Positions 27,801 through 37,027 are shown, counted from the stretch's first letter. The stretch is 64,000 bases of DNA from Oceanobacillus sp. HTM 045 (GCA_009733745.1 WNWL01000005.1:62001-126000); one strand, 5' to 3'. Program-made: numbers and translations. Notes: generated from the letters alone by a model not told the origin.

Positions 27801-28918
27801 GCGTGCGCGAGCGCGTTCTCGTCGATGTCGGTGGCGAAGATCTCGACCATCGTGTGCGGCCCGCCAGGGTCGCGCTGGAGCGCCTCGACGATCAGCATGG
27901 CGATCGAGTAGGCCTCCTCGCCGGTGGCGCAGCCGGGCACCCAGACGCGGATGTTCTCGCCGCGCCGGCGCTCGACGATCTTCTCGACCTCGGCCCGGAG
28001 CATGTTGAAGTCGGTCGGGTCGCGGAAGAACTCGGTGACCGAGATCAGCAGGTCCTGGAACAGCGCGTCCAGCTCGCTGGCCGAGCTCGACGCGAGCCGG
28101 ACGTAGGAATCGGTGTCGGAGATGCCGAGCGCCGCCATGCGCCGCTCGATCCGGCGGCCGACGGTGGAGGGCTTGTACTCGGCGAAGTTGACCCGGTGGC
28201 GGCGGTAGAGCGCGATGAACAGGTCGGAGACGTCGGCGCCGTCGGTGGTGAAGCTCGAATCGTCCTCGCCGCGCTTGGGCATCTCGAAGATCTGGCCGAT
28301 GCGCGCGCCGATCTCCTCGGGCGGGAGCACGAGATCGACGCAGCCGGTCTGCAGCGCGGCGTCGGGCATGCCGAAATACTGCGCGCTCTCCCGGTCCTGC
28401 GCCATGGTGATGCCGCCGGCCTTGCGGATCGCCTCGATCCCCTCGGCGCCGTCCGAGCCGGTGCCGGAGAAGATGATCCCGACCGAGCGCGGCCCGTATT
28501 CCTCGGCCAGCGACTTGAACAGCACGTTGACGGAGGGGCGCGGGCCGGGGCGGTCGATCTCGGGCTTGCGCAGCACGAGGCGGCCGTTGGTCACCACGAC
28601 GTCGTTGTCGGGCGGCGCGACGTAGATGTGATCGGGGAGCGGCACCTGCCCGGTGACGATGGTCTCGACCGTGATCGGGGTCTCGCGCGCGATCAGCGCG
28701 GTCAGCAGGCTCTTGTGGTGGGAGGCCATGTGCTGGACGACGACGAACGCGGCGCCCGAGTTCTCGGGCAGGCGGTTCGCCAGTGTCCGGAGCGGGTCCA
28801 GCCCGCCGGCGGATGCGCCGATGCCGACCACGAAACGCGGCGTGTCCGACCCGGATATTTCCTGGCCCTCGGAGGCTTCGCCCGCCGGCTCTTCCTGCGC
28901 TTCGTACTCCTCCGACAT
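24890..28918 (-). CDS. CheB-CheR-PAS-histidine kinase fusion protein
   Basis: 1342 residues. In order: a CheB methylesterase domain (about 27-210) with Ser-His-Asp residues in GIGASAGGL, VVVQHMASHH and GTGSDGAEG; a CheR methyltransferase domain (about 220-490) with GCATGEEAYSIA; a long coiled coil of NEELxSTNEEL repeats (about 660-740); three PAS/PAC domains; a HisKA domain with H1131 (CSHDLKEPVR); and an intact ATPase (EDNGPGIP, GSGLGLSI). No membrane helix is seen, so it is probably cytoplasmic. Such fusions are known; their receptors and outputs usually are not. It heads the operon with a receiver and a cytochrome. Confidence 0.92.
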   Translation of the reverse strand: MSEEYEAQEEPAGEASEGQEISGSDTPRFVVGIGASAGGLDPLRTLANRLPENSGAAFVVVQHMASHHKSLLTALIARETPITVETIVTGQVPLPDHIYVAPPDNDVVVTNGRLVLRKPEIDRPGPRPSVNVLFKSLAEEYGPRSVGIIFSGTGSDGAEGIEAIRKAGGITMAQDRESAQYFGMPDAALQTGCVDLVLPPEEIGARIGQIFEMPKRGEDDSSFTTDGADVSDLFIALYRRHRVNFAEYKPSTVGRRIERRMAALGISDTDSYVRLASSSASELDALFQDLLISVTEFFRDPTDFNMLRAEVEKIVERRRGENIRVWVPGCATGEEAYSIAMLIVEALQRDPGGPHTMVEIFATDIDENALAHARKGHYPISALAKMPKELIERHFDIQGKTASVSRNVRDGIIFSSHNLGEDPPFLNIDLVSCRNTLIYFNPTLQKRVLRRLHYALRKTGLLFVGTSEAVSGMDDLFQPVDKGSRLFRRVASYERRADLLTNSAYRNDITRRPHRTAKATSEQEDLLLFDALARTVGPCSLLVSKDMQVRRAYGNVTPFVTLAEGEIKTSVSSLVRPELRLDVRALINHALTTGVTHDGPVHKDTERPNRRVQARVYPITARPPHDDMALVSFREWEEADDSAVIPAEILAEEEPGTRTVALERELTILRDSLEVTVEELETSNQELQSLNEELQSTNEELQSTNEELEASNEELRSTNEELSTVNEEMRTNATELEITNRFLDGVTSSIPSPLVVVDNRRRVQRFNGAAEDLFGLSPNERHAPIEAINTPNGFPDIRSIVAGVLAERTTVLKEIESGRRTWILNASPVRDRRGELYGAILLLTENTEFQSTKRDLELLFDAVPVSMLHKAADGTILRANRAAGEIFGWNPDEMVGRKLADISPELAERDSAIDAAVARTGAAQRNLQRTFVNAHGERRSINVDTVFAPPGPGRPAGVFSVGHDVTEALAAERELSEKNRLIEMAQEVAQLGYWRYEPATNRYIWSERIYSILGLSRDDYTPDLDSAIACFHPDDQAKARAAFSRAIEDKQPFDFNLRIVRPNGEERRVASRGLVETRDDGTVSALFGIFSDITDSPLERELRQAEELKRTADDLRRSNEDLERFSFICSHDLKEPVRTISSLADLLTHPDSDIETEEREDLLSRIKKNTDRMSGIIEALLTYSRVNVKVEIETVDVGQVVADVLEDLSSAIADAKAEIDCGEMPTIHVSPVHIRQLMQNLVSNALKFTPAPVQMRIRAEAQGNTWTFSIEDNGPGIPTDSQISVFSIFKRLHRADEVQGSGLGLSICSKIVSHYMGRIWYEPSTLGGSAFRFSLPGTRIGT

Positions 28919-29037
28919 CCACCTACCCGCAACAACAATTCATCCCTCGTAGCACCTGCGATTCGCCGGCGCAACCGCAAGTGGTGCGGGGAAAATCAAG
29001 GCGGCGGGAAGCTGTGCCGGGTGTGACTTGCGGGCGG

Positions 29038-30999
29038 CTAGCGGCGCGCGGCCTCTTCCTTCCGCGTCTCGACGATGCGGTCGGCGTCCCTGCCGTAGAG
29101 CTCCTGGTAGTGGTCGAATTCGGCCTCGAACCGGCCCACGCCGCGGGTGGCGGAGCGGAGTTCGCGGATCAGGTCTTCGAGCACCCCGCCGGGCAGCATG
29201 GCGCGGAAGATGTCCCAGCCCTTGGCGTCCGGGTCGCGGTCGAAGCCGAGCACCTGCCCGCCATGCGACGAGACCATCGGCACGAGGTTGCCGGTGAAGA
29301 CCGAGGGCACCGAGAACCGCACGTCGTAGAACGGCTCCAGCAGCACCGGCACGGCCTCCTCCAGCGCCTGGTGGACACCGGAGCGGGCGGCGATGCGGAA
29401 GGCCATGTCGGAGCTGTCGACCGAGTGGTGCTGGCCGTCGGTCAGGGTCACGCCGACGTCGACCACCGGAAAGCCGAGCGGGCCGCGCAACATGCATTCG
29501 CGCGCGCCGGCCTCGACGGCGGGGATGTAGTTTCGCGGCACCGCGCCGCCCTTCACCGTCTCGTCGAAGGTGAAGCCCGCGCCGCGCGGATTGGGGGCGA
29601 CGGTGATCTTGATGTCGGCGAACTGCCCCGCCCCGCCGGACTGCTTCTTGTGGCGGTAGTGGGTATCGACCTTGCGGGTGATGGTCTCGCGGTAGTTGCC
29701 GGCGACGGGTGCGTCGTCCGTCTCGATGCCGAAGGTATCGTTCAGCGCCTCGGAGATGGCGCGGAGATGCTGCGCGCCCTGCGCGCGGACCACCTGCGCG
29801 CCGCTTTCGGGATCCTGGCTGACGCTCATCGCCGGGTCGTCCTCCGCCAGCCGGGACAGCGCCTCGGAGAGCTTCACCTCGTCGCGCTCGTTCTTCGGCA
29901 CGATGACGCGCGAGGTCAACGGCTTGACCGGGCGGCGCCACGCAGGGGCCGGCGACGCGCCGCTGCGGGTGTAGAGCCGGCCGCGGATCAGGTGGTCGGA
30001 CTTCACAGCCGCGACGATGGCGCCTGGTTCGGCCTTGTCGATGGCGGAGGTCTTTTCCTCGGTCGGGTCGGCCAGCAGGCCGACATGCCCGCCGCCGAGC
30101 TGGCTCGCGGCCTTGGGGTCGTCGGTCAGCATCCGCAGGTATGTCACCTTGCCCACATGCTTGCGGTGCTTTGCCGAGAAGCTCACCGCCGCGGGTGGCC
30201 CGTCGCACTTCGCGCCGCCGGCCAGCCGGTCGCGCAGGGCCTCGACATGCGGCGCCTCGTGGCGCAGCGCCTTCATCAGCCGGCGGATGCCGTTGCCGTG
30301 CGAGGCGGCGCCGATCAGGGCTTCCATCGCCTGGCTCTCGCGCAGCACCCGCTCGCAGATCGAGTAGACCGGGCCGGTGGCCGGGGTCTGGTCCTCGATG
30401 ATCTGTTCCAGCAGCCAGTCGTCGAACTCGGATAGGCCCTCCAGCAGTTCGTCGCGCGCTTCCTGCTCGCGGTCGGCCAGCTCGGAGGGGATCTCGACCA
30501 GCTTGGATTCCTCGCCCTCGCGGTAGCGCCACGCGCGTTCGGAGACGAGGTCCACCGCGCCCACCACCTGGTCGCCCTGCCGCATCGGGATCTGGCGCAG
30601 GATGATGATGTGGTTGCAGTAGTTCTGCAGCGCGGCGGCGATGTCGCGGACCCGCGCGGTCGCCTCGTCCATCCGGTTGATGAACACGATGGCGGGCGTG
30701 CCCGCGGCCTCGACCGCGCGCAGGTAGGGCGCGGCCAGCACCGCGTTGTCGGGGTCGGGCGAGACCACCACCACGGCGGCATCGGCCACGAGCAGGGAGT
30801 CGACCGTCTCCTGAATGAACTCGGGCGAGCCGGGGCAGTCGATTGCCGACCAGCTCTCGCCGAGATAGTCGAAGCGCGCGACGCGGGCCTCGGTGGCGGA
30901 GGGAGGCTGCGCCCGGCCACCCTCGAGCGCAACCAGTTGATCGACAAGCGTGGATTTCCCGACGCCCGATGCGCCGAGCACGGCGAAGCATCTGGCCAT
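29038..30999 (-). CDS. Elongation factor G-like GTPase paralogue
   Basis: 653 residues, resembling EF-G through domains II-V (HVGKVTYLRMLTDD, FADIKITVAPNPRG, AGARECMLRGPLGFPVVDVGV). The GTPase domain has a P-loop GASGVGKST and NRMD but DCPGSPEF in place of the usual DTPGH, and no recognisable switch-I threonine. True EF-G is about 700 residues with all motifs intact, so this is a divergent paralogue. It stands alone between the chemotaxis-like operon and an MFS gene. Role in ribosome recycling, rescue or elsewhere is unknown. Confidence 0.82.
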   Translation of the reverse strand: MARCFAVLGASGVGKSTLVDQLVALEGGRAQPPSATEARVARFDYLGESWSAIDCPGSPEFIQETVDSLLVADAAVVVVSPDPDNAVLAAPYLRAVEAAGTPAIVFINRMDEATARVRDIAAALQNYCNHIIILRQIPMRQGDQVVGAVDLVSERAWRYREGEESKLVEIPSELADREQEARDELLEGLSEFDDWLLEQIIEDQTPATGPVYSICERVLRESQAMEALIGAASHGNGIRRLMKALRHEAPHVEALRDRLAGGAKCDGPPAAVSFSAKHRKHVGKVTYLRMLTDDPKAASQLGGGHVGLLADPTEEKTSAIDKAEPGAIVAAVKSDHLIRGRLYTRSGASPAPAWRRPVKPLTSRVIVPKNERDEVKLSEALSRLAEDDPAMSVSQDPESGAQVVRAQGAQHLRAISEALNDTFGIETDDAPVAGNYRETITRKVDTHYRHKKQSGGAGQFADIKITVAPNPRGAGFTFDETVKGGAVPRNYIPAVEAGARECMLRGPLGFPVVDVGVTLTDGQHHSVDSSDMAFRIAARSGVHQALEEAVPVLLEPFYDVRFSVPSVFTGNLVPMVSSHGGQVLGFDRDPDAKGWDIFRAMLPGGVLEDLIRELRSATRGVGRFEAEFDHYQELYGRDADRIVETRKEEAARR

Positions 31000-31093
31000 T
31001 GTCTCCTCCCTGTTCTTGTTGTTCTCGCCTCGTGCGGGCGTTCTTTCTCCAAGTTGACCCGATTCCGGGCGGCTTGGAAAGAGGCGTGCCGGG

Positions 31094-32335
31094 TCAGCGG
31101 TTGCGCGCGGCCAACAACCCGATCGCGCCGATGCAGCCGAAGCCGACGGCGGCGAGCCCCCCCGCGGCGGCGACGGTGAGGTCGTAGCCGCCCTCCTCCC
31201 AGAGCAGCGCCGCGAGCCAGGGCGCGCAGGCGAAGGCGCCGACGTACGGCACCGCCAGCCGCCCGGAGATCGCTCCGAAGGCGGCGCGGCCCAGTTCCTC
31301 GGCCGTGAGCACCGGCTGGAGGATGCTGATCAGCCCGTAGGACGCCCCCTGCACCGCCGCGAAGGCGAAGACCAGCGGGGCGGAAGCACCCGCAGCCAGC
31401 AGGATCAGCGCCGCCGTCACGCCGCCGCCGAAGGAGACCAGCGTCAGCGTCAGCGTGCCGGCGAAGCGCTCCATCCGCATCATCGCGACCCGCCCGGCCA
31501 CCTGCATCGGCCCGATCACCGAGGCGGCGGCGACCGCGGTCGGCTCGGTGAGGCCACGCTCCACCAGCAGCGGCACGATGTGATTGAGCAGCATCCCGTG
31601 GCCGAGCGACATCATCGGAAAGGCGGCGCAGATCAGCCAGAACTGCGGCTTGCGCATCGCCGCGCGGATCGCGGCCCGGTTCTCCGCCTTCGGCGCGGCG
31701 GGCGGCTTGTCCGGCGTCGCGGCGTCGAGCAGCACCGCCCCCGCGTAGAGCAGCGGCACGCCCAGCAGGACCAGCGACGCGGAGAAGACCAGCACCGCGC
31801 CGCGCCAGCCGAGCGCATCGGCCAGCAGCGCGCCGGTGGGGAAGGCGATCATCGAGGCGAAGCCCGCGACCAGCGTGATCCGCGTGATCGCCGGGCGGGC
31901 CTCCGCCCCCAGAACCCGGGTCACGAAGGAAAAGCAGGGGATGTAGAGGCAGGCTGCCTGCCCGAGCCCGATCACCGCCCAGAGCGCGACGAAGACCGGC
32001 TGGGAGCGGGCGAAGGCGACCCCGGCCAGCAGCAACGCGCCGAACAGGAGCCCTCCGCTCATCACCCAGCGCCCGTGCCCGGCGTCGATCAGCCCGCCCA
32101 TCCGCGGCGAGGCGACGGCGGAGACGCCGAGCGCCGCAGTCAGGCCCAGCGCGATGTCGGCTTTGTCCCAGCCGAGGTCCTGCTCCCAGCTCAGGAACAG
32201 CGCCGCGAAGGAGTAGAGCAGCCCGGTCCAGGCGACGGTCTGGCCCGCCGCCAGCAGCCAGATCGCGCGCCTGCGGGCGGCGGCGGGGTCGCGCGCGGCC
32301 TGCGCGCCAAGCGCGCCATCGAGCGCGCGCAGCAT
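31094..32335 (-). CDS. Major facilitator superfamily transporter
   Basis: 413 residues with about twelve membrane helices in two six-helix halves and a central loop (DAATPDKPPAAPKAENRAAI). The MGGLIDAGHGRW segment sits where the first cytoplasmic loop motif is expected. Substrate unknown. It starts 1 bp after the argE-like stop, suggesting co-transcription and perhaps transport of a substrate or product of that enzyme. Confidence 0.85.
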   Translation of the reverse strand: MLRALDGALGAQAARDPAAARRRAIWLLAAGQTVAWTGLLYSFAALFLSWEQDLGWDKADIALGLTAALGVSAVASPRMGGLIDAGHGRWVMSGGLLFGALLLAGVAFARSQPVFVALWAVIGLGQAACLYIPCFSFVTRVLGAEARPAITRITLVAGFASMIAFPTGALLADALGWRGAVLVFSASLVLLGVPLLYAGAVLLDAATPDKPPAAPKAENRAAIRAAMRKPQFWLICAAFPMMSLGHGMLLNHIVPLLVERGLTEPTAVAAASVIGPMQVAGRVAMMRMERFAGTLTLTLVSFGGGVTAALILLAAGASAPLVFAFAAVQGASYGLISILQPVLTAEELGRAAFGAISGRLAVPYVGAFACAPWLAALLWEEGGYDLTVAAAGGLAAVGFGCIGAIGLLAARNR

Positions 32336-32336
32336 C

Positions 32337-33488
32337 TCAGAGCCCGGCTTCCAGCCGGTCGATCAGCCCGTCCATCATCCGGTCGCAGAGGTCGAGTTGC
32401 TCGACCGCGACGAACTCGTCTGGCTTGTGCCCCTGCATCATCGAGCCCGGCCCGCAGACCACGGTGGGCGTGCCGAGCCGTTCGGAGAACAGGCCCCCCT
32501 CGGTGCCGAAGGCGACCTTGATGGTGTCATTCCGGCCGGTCAGCGACTTGACGAAGCCGACGATCTCCGCGTCCGGCGCGGTGCCGAGGCCGGGATAGCT
32601 GTTCTGGATGCCGATCCCGATGCCGGCATCGGGGTCGGCGGTCTCCGCCACGATGCGGGCCGCCAGTGCGCGGATCCGGTCGAGGATCGCGTCGGCCGGG
32701 TCGTTGGCGAGGTTGCGGATCTCGAAATCGACTATCGCCTCGTTGGGGACGATGTTGAGCGCCACGCCGCCGGTGATCCGGCCGACATGGACAGTGGAGT
32801 AGGGCACGTCGTAGTCGCCGTCCTTCGGACCGCTCGCGGCGAGATCCGCCTGCAGCGCGCGCAGGCCGACCACCAGGTCGGCGGCGAGGTGCAGCGCGTT
32901 GAGCGCGAAGGGGGCCAGCGCCGAGTGCCCCTCCCGCCCGCGGCAGACCGCGCGGAGGAAGAGCTTGCCCTTGTGCCCGGTGGCGACCGCCATCGAGGTC
33001 GGCTCGCCGACGATGCAGAAGAGCGGCCTGACCGGCGCCTCGGCCAGCATGTCGATCATCGAGCGCACGCCGATACAGCCGATCTCCTCGTCGTAGGACA
33101 GCGCGACGTGGAGCGGCGTGCGCAGGCTGCGCCCGCCCGCCCGCTCCGCCGCGGCGAGGGCGGCGGCGACGAAGCCCTTCATGTCGGCGGTGCCGCGGCC
33201 GTAGAGCCTGCCGTCGCCCTCGGTCAGCCGGAACGGGTCGCGCGACCAGTCCTGCCCCTCCACCGGCACCACGTCCGTATGGCCGGAGAGCATGATGCCG
33301 GGCCGGTCGGCGGGGCCGATGGTGGCGTAGAGGTTCTTCCGCGACCCGTCGGCCTCGCCGGTCTCGTGGCAGACGGCACCGGCGGCCTCCAGCAGCGCCC
33401 GCGCCTCGCCGATCAGGTCGGCGTTCGGAGTGCGGCTGACGGTGGGATGGGCGATCAGGCGGGCGAGGATGTCACGGGTGCGGGTCAT
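32337..33488 (-). CDS. argE: Acetylornithine deacetylase (ArgE family, M20 peptidase)
   Basis: 383 residues of the M20 zinc hydrolase family. Metal ligands and catalytic residues are visible in SGHTDVVPV, GTADMKG, DEEIGC, GEPTS and the C-terminal GPGSMMQGHKPDEFV. The lid/dimer domain starts around GHKGKLF. ArgE releases acetate from N-acetylornithine in arginine synthesis. Rhodobacterales often carry several such paralogues, so another N-acyl substrate is possible. Confidence 0.85.
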   Translation of the reverse strand: MTRTRDILARLIAHPTVSRTPNADLIGEARALLEAAGAVCHETGEADGSRKNLYATIGPADRPGIMLSGHTDVVPVEGQDWSRDPFRLTEGDGRLYGRGTADMKGFVAAALAAAERAGGRSLRTPLHVALSYDEEIGCIGVRSMIDMLAEAPVRPLFCIVGEPTSMAVATGHKGKLFLRAVCRGREGHSALAPFALNALHLAADLVVGLRALQADLAASGPKDGDYDVPYSTVHVGRITGGVALNIVPNEAIVDFEIRNLANDPADAILDRIRALAARIVAETADPDAGIGIGIQNSYPGLGTAPDAEIVGFVKSLTGRNDTIKVAFGTEGGLFSERLGTPTVVCGPGSMMQGHKPDEFVAVEQLDLCDRMMDGLIDRLEAGL

Positions 33489-33551
33489 CGGGCGCAGTCA
33501 ACTCCCGCCGAGGCACGCTTGCAAGATCAAATCTCGGATTTGGGGCGGGCC

Positions 33552-34559
33552 TCACCCCTCGTGCTTCCGCCATGCCGCGAGGGCGTCGGTCAGGATGCGC
33601 CGCGCCGAGGGGCGCGGGCGATCGGAGAAGGGCATCGGGCGGCAGACCTCCATCGCGGCCACGCCGATCCGCGCCGTCAGCGCGCCGTTGACCAGCCCCT
33701 CGCCGAAGCGGCGGGAGAGCTTGGCGAGCACCCCGCCGCCGAGCACCGGGCCGACGAGGTCGTCGCCGACGGAGACAAGTCCCGTCGCCACGAGATGCCC
33801 CGCCACCAGCTTGAGCAGCCGCCAGGAGCCGAGCCACCCGGCCCGCCCGCCATAGATCGCCGCGACCCGGCGCATCATCCGAAGGTTCGCGGTGAGCGCG
33901 GTCGCCACGTCGATCAGCGCCAGCGGTACCAGCGCGGTCGCGGCGGCGACAGTGCGGGCGGCGCGGCGGACCTCCGCCTCCGCCTCGCGGTCGAGTGGGG
34001 TCATCAGGTGGCGCTCGGCCAGCGCCAGCCGGTCGGCGGCGTCGGGTGTTTCGGGCATCGCCAGCGCCAGTGCGTCGCGCCCGGCCTCCATTATCGGGCG
34101 GTTGGCGTAGAAGGCGTCGAGATGGCGGATCGCGGCGTCCGCACGCTCGGTCGTCGCGCTCTCGCGCGCCGCCTCGATCTCGTGGCGCAAGCTGTCGACC
34201 CGCTTGAGCCGCGCCAGCGCCGCCAGTTCGCGGAGCGCCATCAGGAGCAGCGCGAAGAGCGCGATGCCCACCAGCCCCGTCGCCAGCCAGCCGAGCCAGC
34301 CCGCGCGCTGCGTCAGCGAGTTGATCATGCTGTCGGCAGCGAGCCCGAGCGCCAGCAGGAAGAGCGCGCCGACCGCGCCCCAGAACAGCCGCCCGACCAG
34401 GCTGCCGCCGCGGCCCATCCGCGCCACGGCCTGCGTGGCGGGGGTGATCTCGGGCTCCGGGTCGCCCACGGGCGGCGCCTCCGCCGGGGTCGGGGCGGGG
34501 GGAAGCTCCTCCTCCGAGAGGTCGAGGATCAGCGGTGCGTCGTCGTCCCTGCCTGTCAT
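33552..34559 (-). CDS. YcjF-like DUF697 membrane protein
   Basis: 335 residues: a Pro-rich acidic N-terminus, two membrane helices (LFWGAVGALFLLALGLAAD and LGWLATGLVGIALFALLLM), a coiled-coil-like cytoplasmic part, and a C-terminal DUF697 hydrophobic domain. It starts 4 bp after the YcjX-like gene, the conserved pairing for these two stress-linked families. Molecular function is unknown. Confidence 0.87.
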   Translation of the reverse strand: MTGRDDDAPLILDLSEEELPPAPTPAEAPPVGDPEPEITPATQAVARMGRGGSLVGRLFWGAVGALFLLALGLAADSMINSLTQRAGWLGWLATGLVGIALFALLLMALRELAALARLKRVDSLRHEIEAARESATTERADAAIRHLDAFYANRPIMEAGRDALALAMPETPDAADRLALAERHLMTPLDREAEAEVRRAARTVAAATALVPLALIDVATALTANLRMMRRVAAIYGGRAGWLGSWRLLKLVAGHLVATGLVSVGDDLVGPVLGGGVLAKLSRRFGEGLVNGALTARIGVAAMEVCRPMPFSDRPRPSARRILTDALAAWRKHEG

Positions 34560-34563
34560 CGCC

Positions 34564-35949
34564 TCACTCCAGTTCCTTTCCGATCAGGAACTCGATCACC
34601 CGGTCGAGCCTGATATGCGGCGGCCCGCCGGCGGACCAGCCGGGGGGCGTGAACAGCACCTTGGCGAAGCCGGGGCCGAGCCATGCTTCCTCGCCGCCTT
34701 CGGCCATCAGCTCCGGCAGATCCTGCGGCAGGCGGCCGGGGAAGAGGGCCTTTTCCTTCCCCTCCTCGTCCTTGCCGCGGACGATGGCGAGGGTGCGCCC
34801 GCCGCGCTCGATCTCCTGCTCCGCCGTGGCGCGGATCGCGGCGATGGCCAGCGCGCCGGTCTCGGCGCCGGAGAACACGGCCCGCCGGGCCGCCTCCGCC
34901 ACCATGCCCTCGACCAGCGCGGTCAGGCGGGGGTGCTGCTCGTGGTGCAGGTGATCGGCCTTGGAGGCGACGAACAGCAGCTTGCCGATCCGCCGGAGCC
35001 CGAGCAGGCGGCCGAGCCAGCTCGTCTCGCCATGCTTGAAGCAGGCCAGCGTCTCGCCCATCGCGCTGATCAGGTCGGAGGTAGCCTGCGGCCCGGCGGC
35101 CAGCGCGCCGAGCGCGTCGACCAGCACCACCTGCCGCTCCAGCCGCGCGAAATGGGTCTTGAAGAACGGGCGGACAACGAGGCGCTTGTAGTCCTCGAAC
35201 CGGCTTTCCATCTCGGCCCGGATCGTGCCGCGCCGGGACCTGCCCGGGGGCAGCGGCGCGAAGGAGAGGGCGGGGGAGCCTTCCATGTCGCCCGGCATCA
35301 GGAACCGCCCCGGCGCCAGCGACGAGAGCCCCGCCGCCTTGCAGACGCGGAGATAGGCGGCATAGGCTTCCGCCACCCGAGCCGCGGTGGCCTCGTCATG
35401 CGGCGCGTCGGGGTCCAGCCCCTCCAGCGCGGCGCGGAACGGCCCGGCATGGCGCGCACGGCCCGGCGCCTCGGTCGCGGCCAGCGCCTGCGCGGCCCAG
35501 GCATCGTAGCCGGTCTCCATCAGCGGCAGGTCGAGCAGCCACTCGCCGGGATAGTCGACGATGTCGAGATGCAGCGTGCGGGTGCCGAACAGCCCCGAAA
35601 GCGTGCCCTCGGGCCGGTAGCGGATCGAGAGACGGAGCTGGCTGACGGAGCGGGTCGATTCCGGCCATTCGCCCCGGCGGAGCGCTGCGAGGTGGGTCTC
35701 GAAGGCGAAGCGCGGCACGTCGCGGTCGGGCTGCGGGGCAAGCTGCGCGGCGCGGATGCGCCCGTCGGCCTCGGCGCGCAGCATCCGCATCCGGTCGCGC
35801 TCCAGCAGGCTCGCGACCAGTGCGGTGATGAAAACCGTCTTGCCCGCGCCGGACAGGCCGGTGACGCCGAGCCGCAGTTCCTGCTCGAACAGGCTGCCCG
35901 CGCGCTCGACGCGCCCGATCAGGTCGTCGGCCAGATCGCCCAGCCCCAT
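34564..35949 (-). CDS. YcjX-family P-loop GTPase-like protein
   Basis: 461 residues. A Walker A loop GLSGAGKTVF near residue 30, a DIVDYPGEW segment corresponding to Walker B/G3, VASKADHL as the G4-like motif, and conserved YcjX C-terminal blocks (FTPPGWSAGGPPHIRLDRVI). YcjX is a sigma-32/phage-shock-associated ATP/GTPase in enterobacteria. The ATG at 35949 (MGLGDLAD) matches family N-termini better than the longer frame. Confidence 0.88.
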   Translation of the reverse strand: MGLGDLADDLIGRVERAGSLFEQELRLGVTGLSGAGKTVFITALVASLLERDRMRMLRAEADGRIRAAQLAPQPDRDVPRFAFETHLAALRRGEWPESTRSVSQLRLSIRYRPEGTLSGLFGTRTLHLDIVDYPGEWLLDLPLMETGYDAWAAQALAATEAPGRARHAGPFRAALEGLDPDAPHDEATAARVAEAYAAYLRVCKAAGLSSLAPGRFLMPGDMEGSPALSFAPLPPGRSRRGTIRAEMESRFEDYKRLVVRPFFKTHFARLERQVVLVDALGALAAGPQATSDLISAMGETLACFKHGETSWLGRLLGLRRIGKLLFVASKADHLHHEQHPRLTALVEGMVAEAARRAVFSGAETGALAIAAIRATAEQEIERGGRTLAIVRGKDEEGKEKALFPGRLPQDLPELMAEGGEEAWLGPGFAKVLFTPPGWSAGGPPHIRLDRVIEFLIGKELE

Positions 35950-36087
35950 GCGCCTTCGCCCCTTCGCCTGCCCCGCCTGTGGTCGCTCCCGAGGTAAGGG
36001 CTGACCGGGGGAATTGCAAAAGCCGTCTCGGCCGCGCGGGCGCATCGGGGCTTTTCAAGCGGGCGCGCGAGTGGCAAGGAGCCGGCC

Positions 36088-36825
36088 ATGCCGCGCTACA
36101 AGCTCACGCTCGAATATGACGGCGCGCCCTTCGTCGGGTGGCAGCGCCAGGACAACGGCCCCTCGGTGCAGGGAGCGCTGGAGGATGCGCTGCGCCGGCT
36201 GGAGCCGGATTTCGGCGCCGTAACAGGTGCGGGGCGGACCGATGCCGGCGTGCACGCGCTGGGGCAGGTCGCCCATGCCGACATGGCGCGCGACTGGGAT
36301 CCGTTCCGGCTGATGGAGGCGGTCAATTTCCACCTCAAGCCCGCCCCGGTGGCGGTGCTGTCGGCGGAGGTGGTGGACGACGAGTTCCACAGCCGGTTCA
36401 GCGCGGTGGAACGGCGCTATCTCTACCGCATCCTCGTGCGGCGCGCGCCCGCGGTGCTGGACCGGGGGCGGGTCTGGCAGGTGCGCCACGAGCTGGACGC
36501 CGAGGCGATGCGCGCGGCGGCGGCGATGCTGGTGGGGCGGCATGACTTCACCACCTTCCGCTCCACCCATTGCCAGGCGCAGTCGCCGGTCAAGACGCTG
36601 GATGCGTTCGATGTGCAGGAGGCGGGGGACGAGATCCACCTGCATCTCCGGGCGCGGAGTTTCCTGCACAACCAGGTCCGCAGCCTCGCCGGCACGCTGG
36701 AGCGGGTCGGCGCGGGCAAGTGGCCGGCCCTGCGGGTGAAGCAGGCGCTGGAGGCGCGCGACCGCGCGGCCTGCGGCCCGGTCGCCCCGCCGGAGGGGCT
36801 CTACCTGGTGAGTGTGCGGTATTAA
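36088..36825 (+). CDS. truA: tRNA pseudouridine(38-40) synthase
   Basis: 245 residues with the TruA catalytic motif [14 protein letters not shown] (nucleophile Asp about residue 52), the RRYLYRI strand, HDFTTFRS and [15 protein letters not shown]. It modifies U38-U40 in tRNA anticodon arms. Monocistronic; TIR element copy D follows 40 bp after the stop. Confidence 0.96.
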   Translation: MPRYKLTLEYDGAPFVGWQRQDNGPSVQGALEDALRRLEPDFGAVTGAGRTDAGVHALGQVAHADMARDWDPFRLMEAVNFHLKPAPVAVLSAEVVDDEFHSRFSAVERRYLYRILVRRAPAVLDRGRVWQVRHELDAEAMRAAAAMLVGRHDFTTFRSTHCQAQSPVKTLDAFDVQEAGDEIHLHLRARSFLHNQVRSLAGTLERVGAGKWPALRVKQALEARDRAACGPVAPPEGLYLVSVRY

Positions 36826-36865
36826 CGAAGGCCAATCCGATCAGCACAGCCCTGGCGACCAGCCC

Positions 36866-36998
36866 GGGCCATGCCCGGCCCTCACCGAGGCCGGGCGTTC
36901 TCTGACGCTGCAAAGAGGTCGGAGGGCGGGAGGTCTTGCCGGGATAAACCAAGCAACCCCAACCAAGCACCACGCCCGACCAGGGCCGGTCGTGCCCC
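36866..36998 (+). repeat. Dispersed 133-bp TIR element, copy D
   Basis: 133 bp between truA and the convergent araC-type gene. Ends GGGCCATGCCCGGCCCT and AGGGCCGGTCGTGCCCC pair with three mismatches. Core GGGATAAACCAAGCA and the flanking GGCGACCAGCCC match the family. Confidence 0.86.
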
Positions 36999-37027
36999 TC
37001 CGTACCTGGTTTTAGCGGGGGCGGGCC

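Noticed and set aside
24977-29026. A 1349-codon open frame on the plus strand opposite the CheB-CheR-kinase gene
   Set aside because: It is an antisense shadow produced by high-GC codon bias; its translation has low complexity and no domain, while the opposite frame has complete signalling domains.
33552-36058. Plus-strand open frames opposite the YcjX/YcjF genes
   Set aside because: They lack domains; the minus-strand genes match the conserved YcjX-YcjF pair with intact P-loop.
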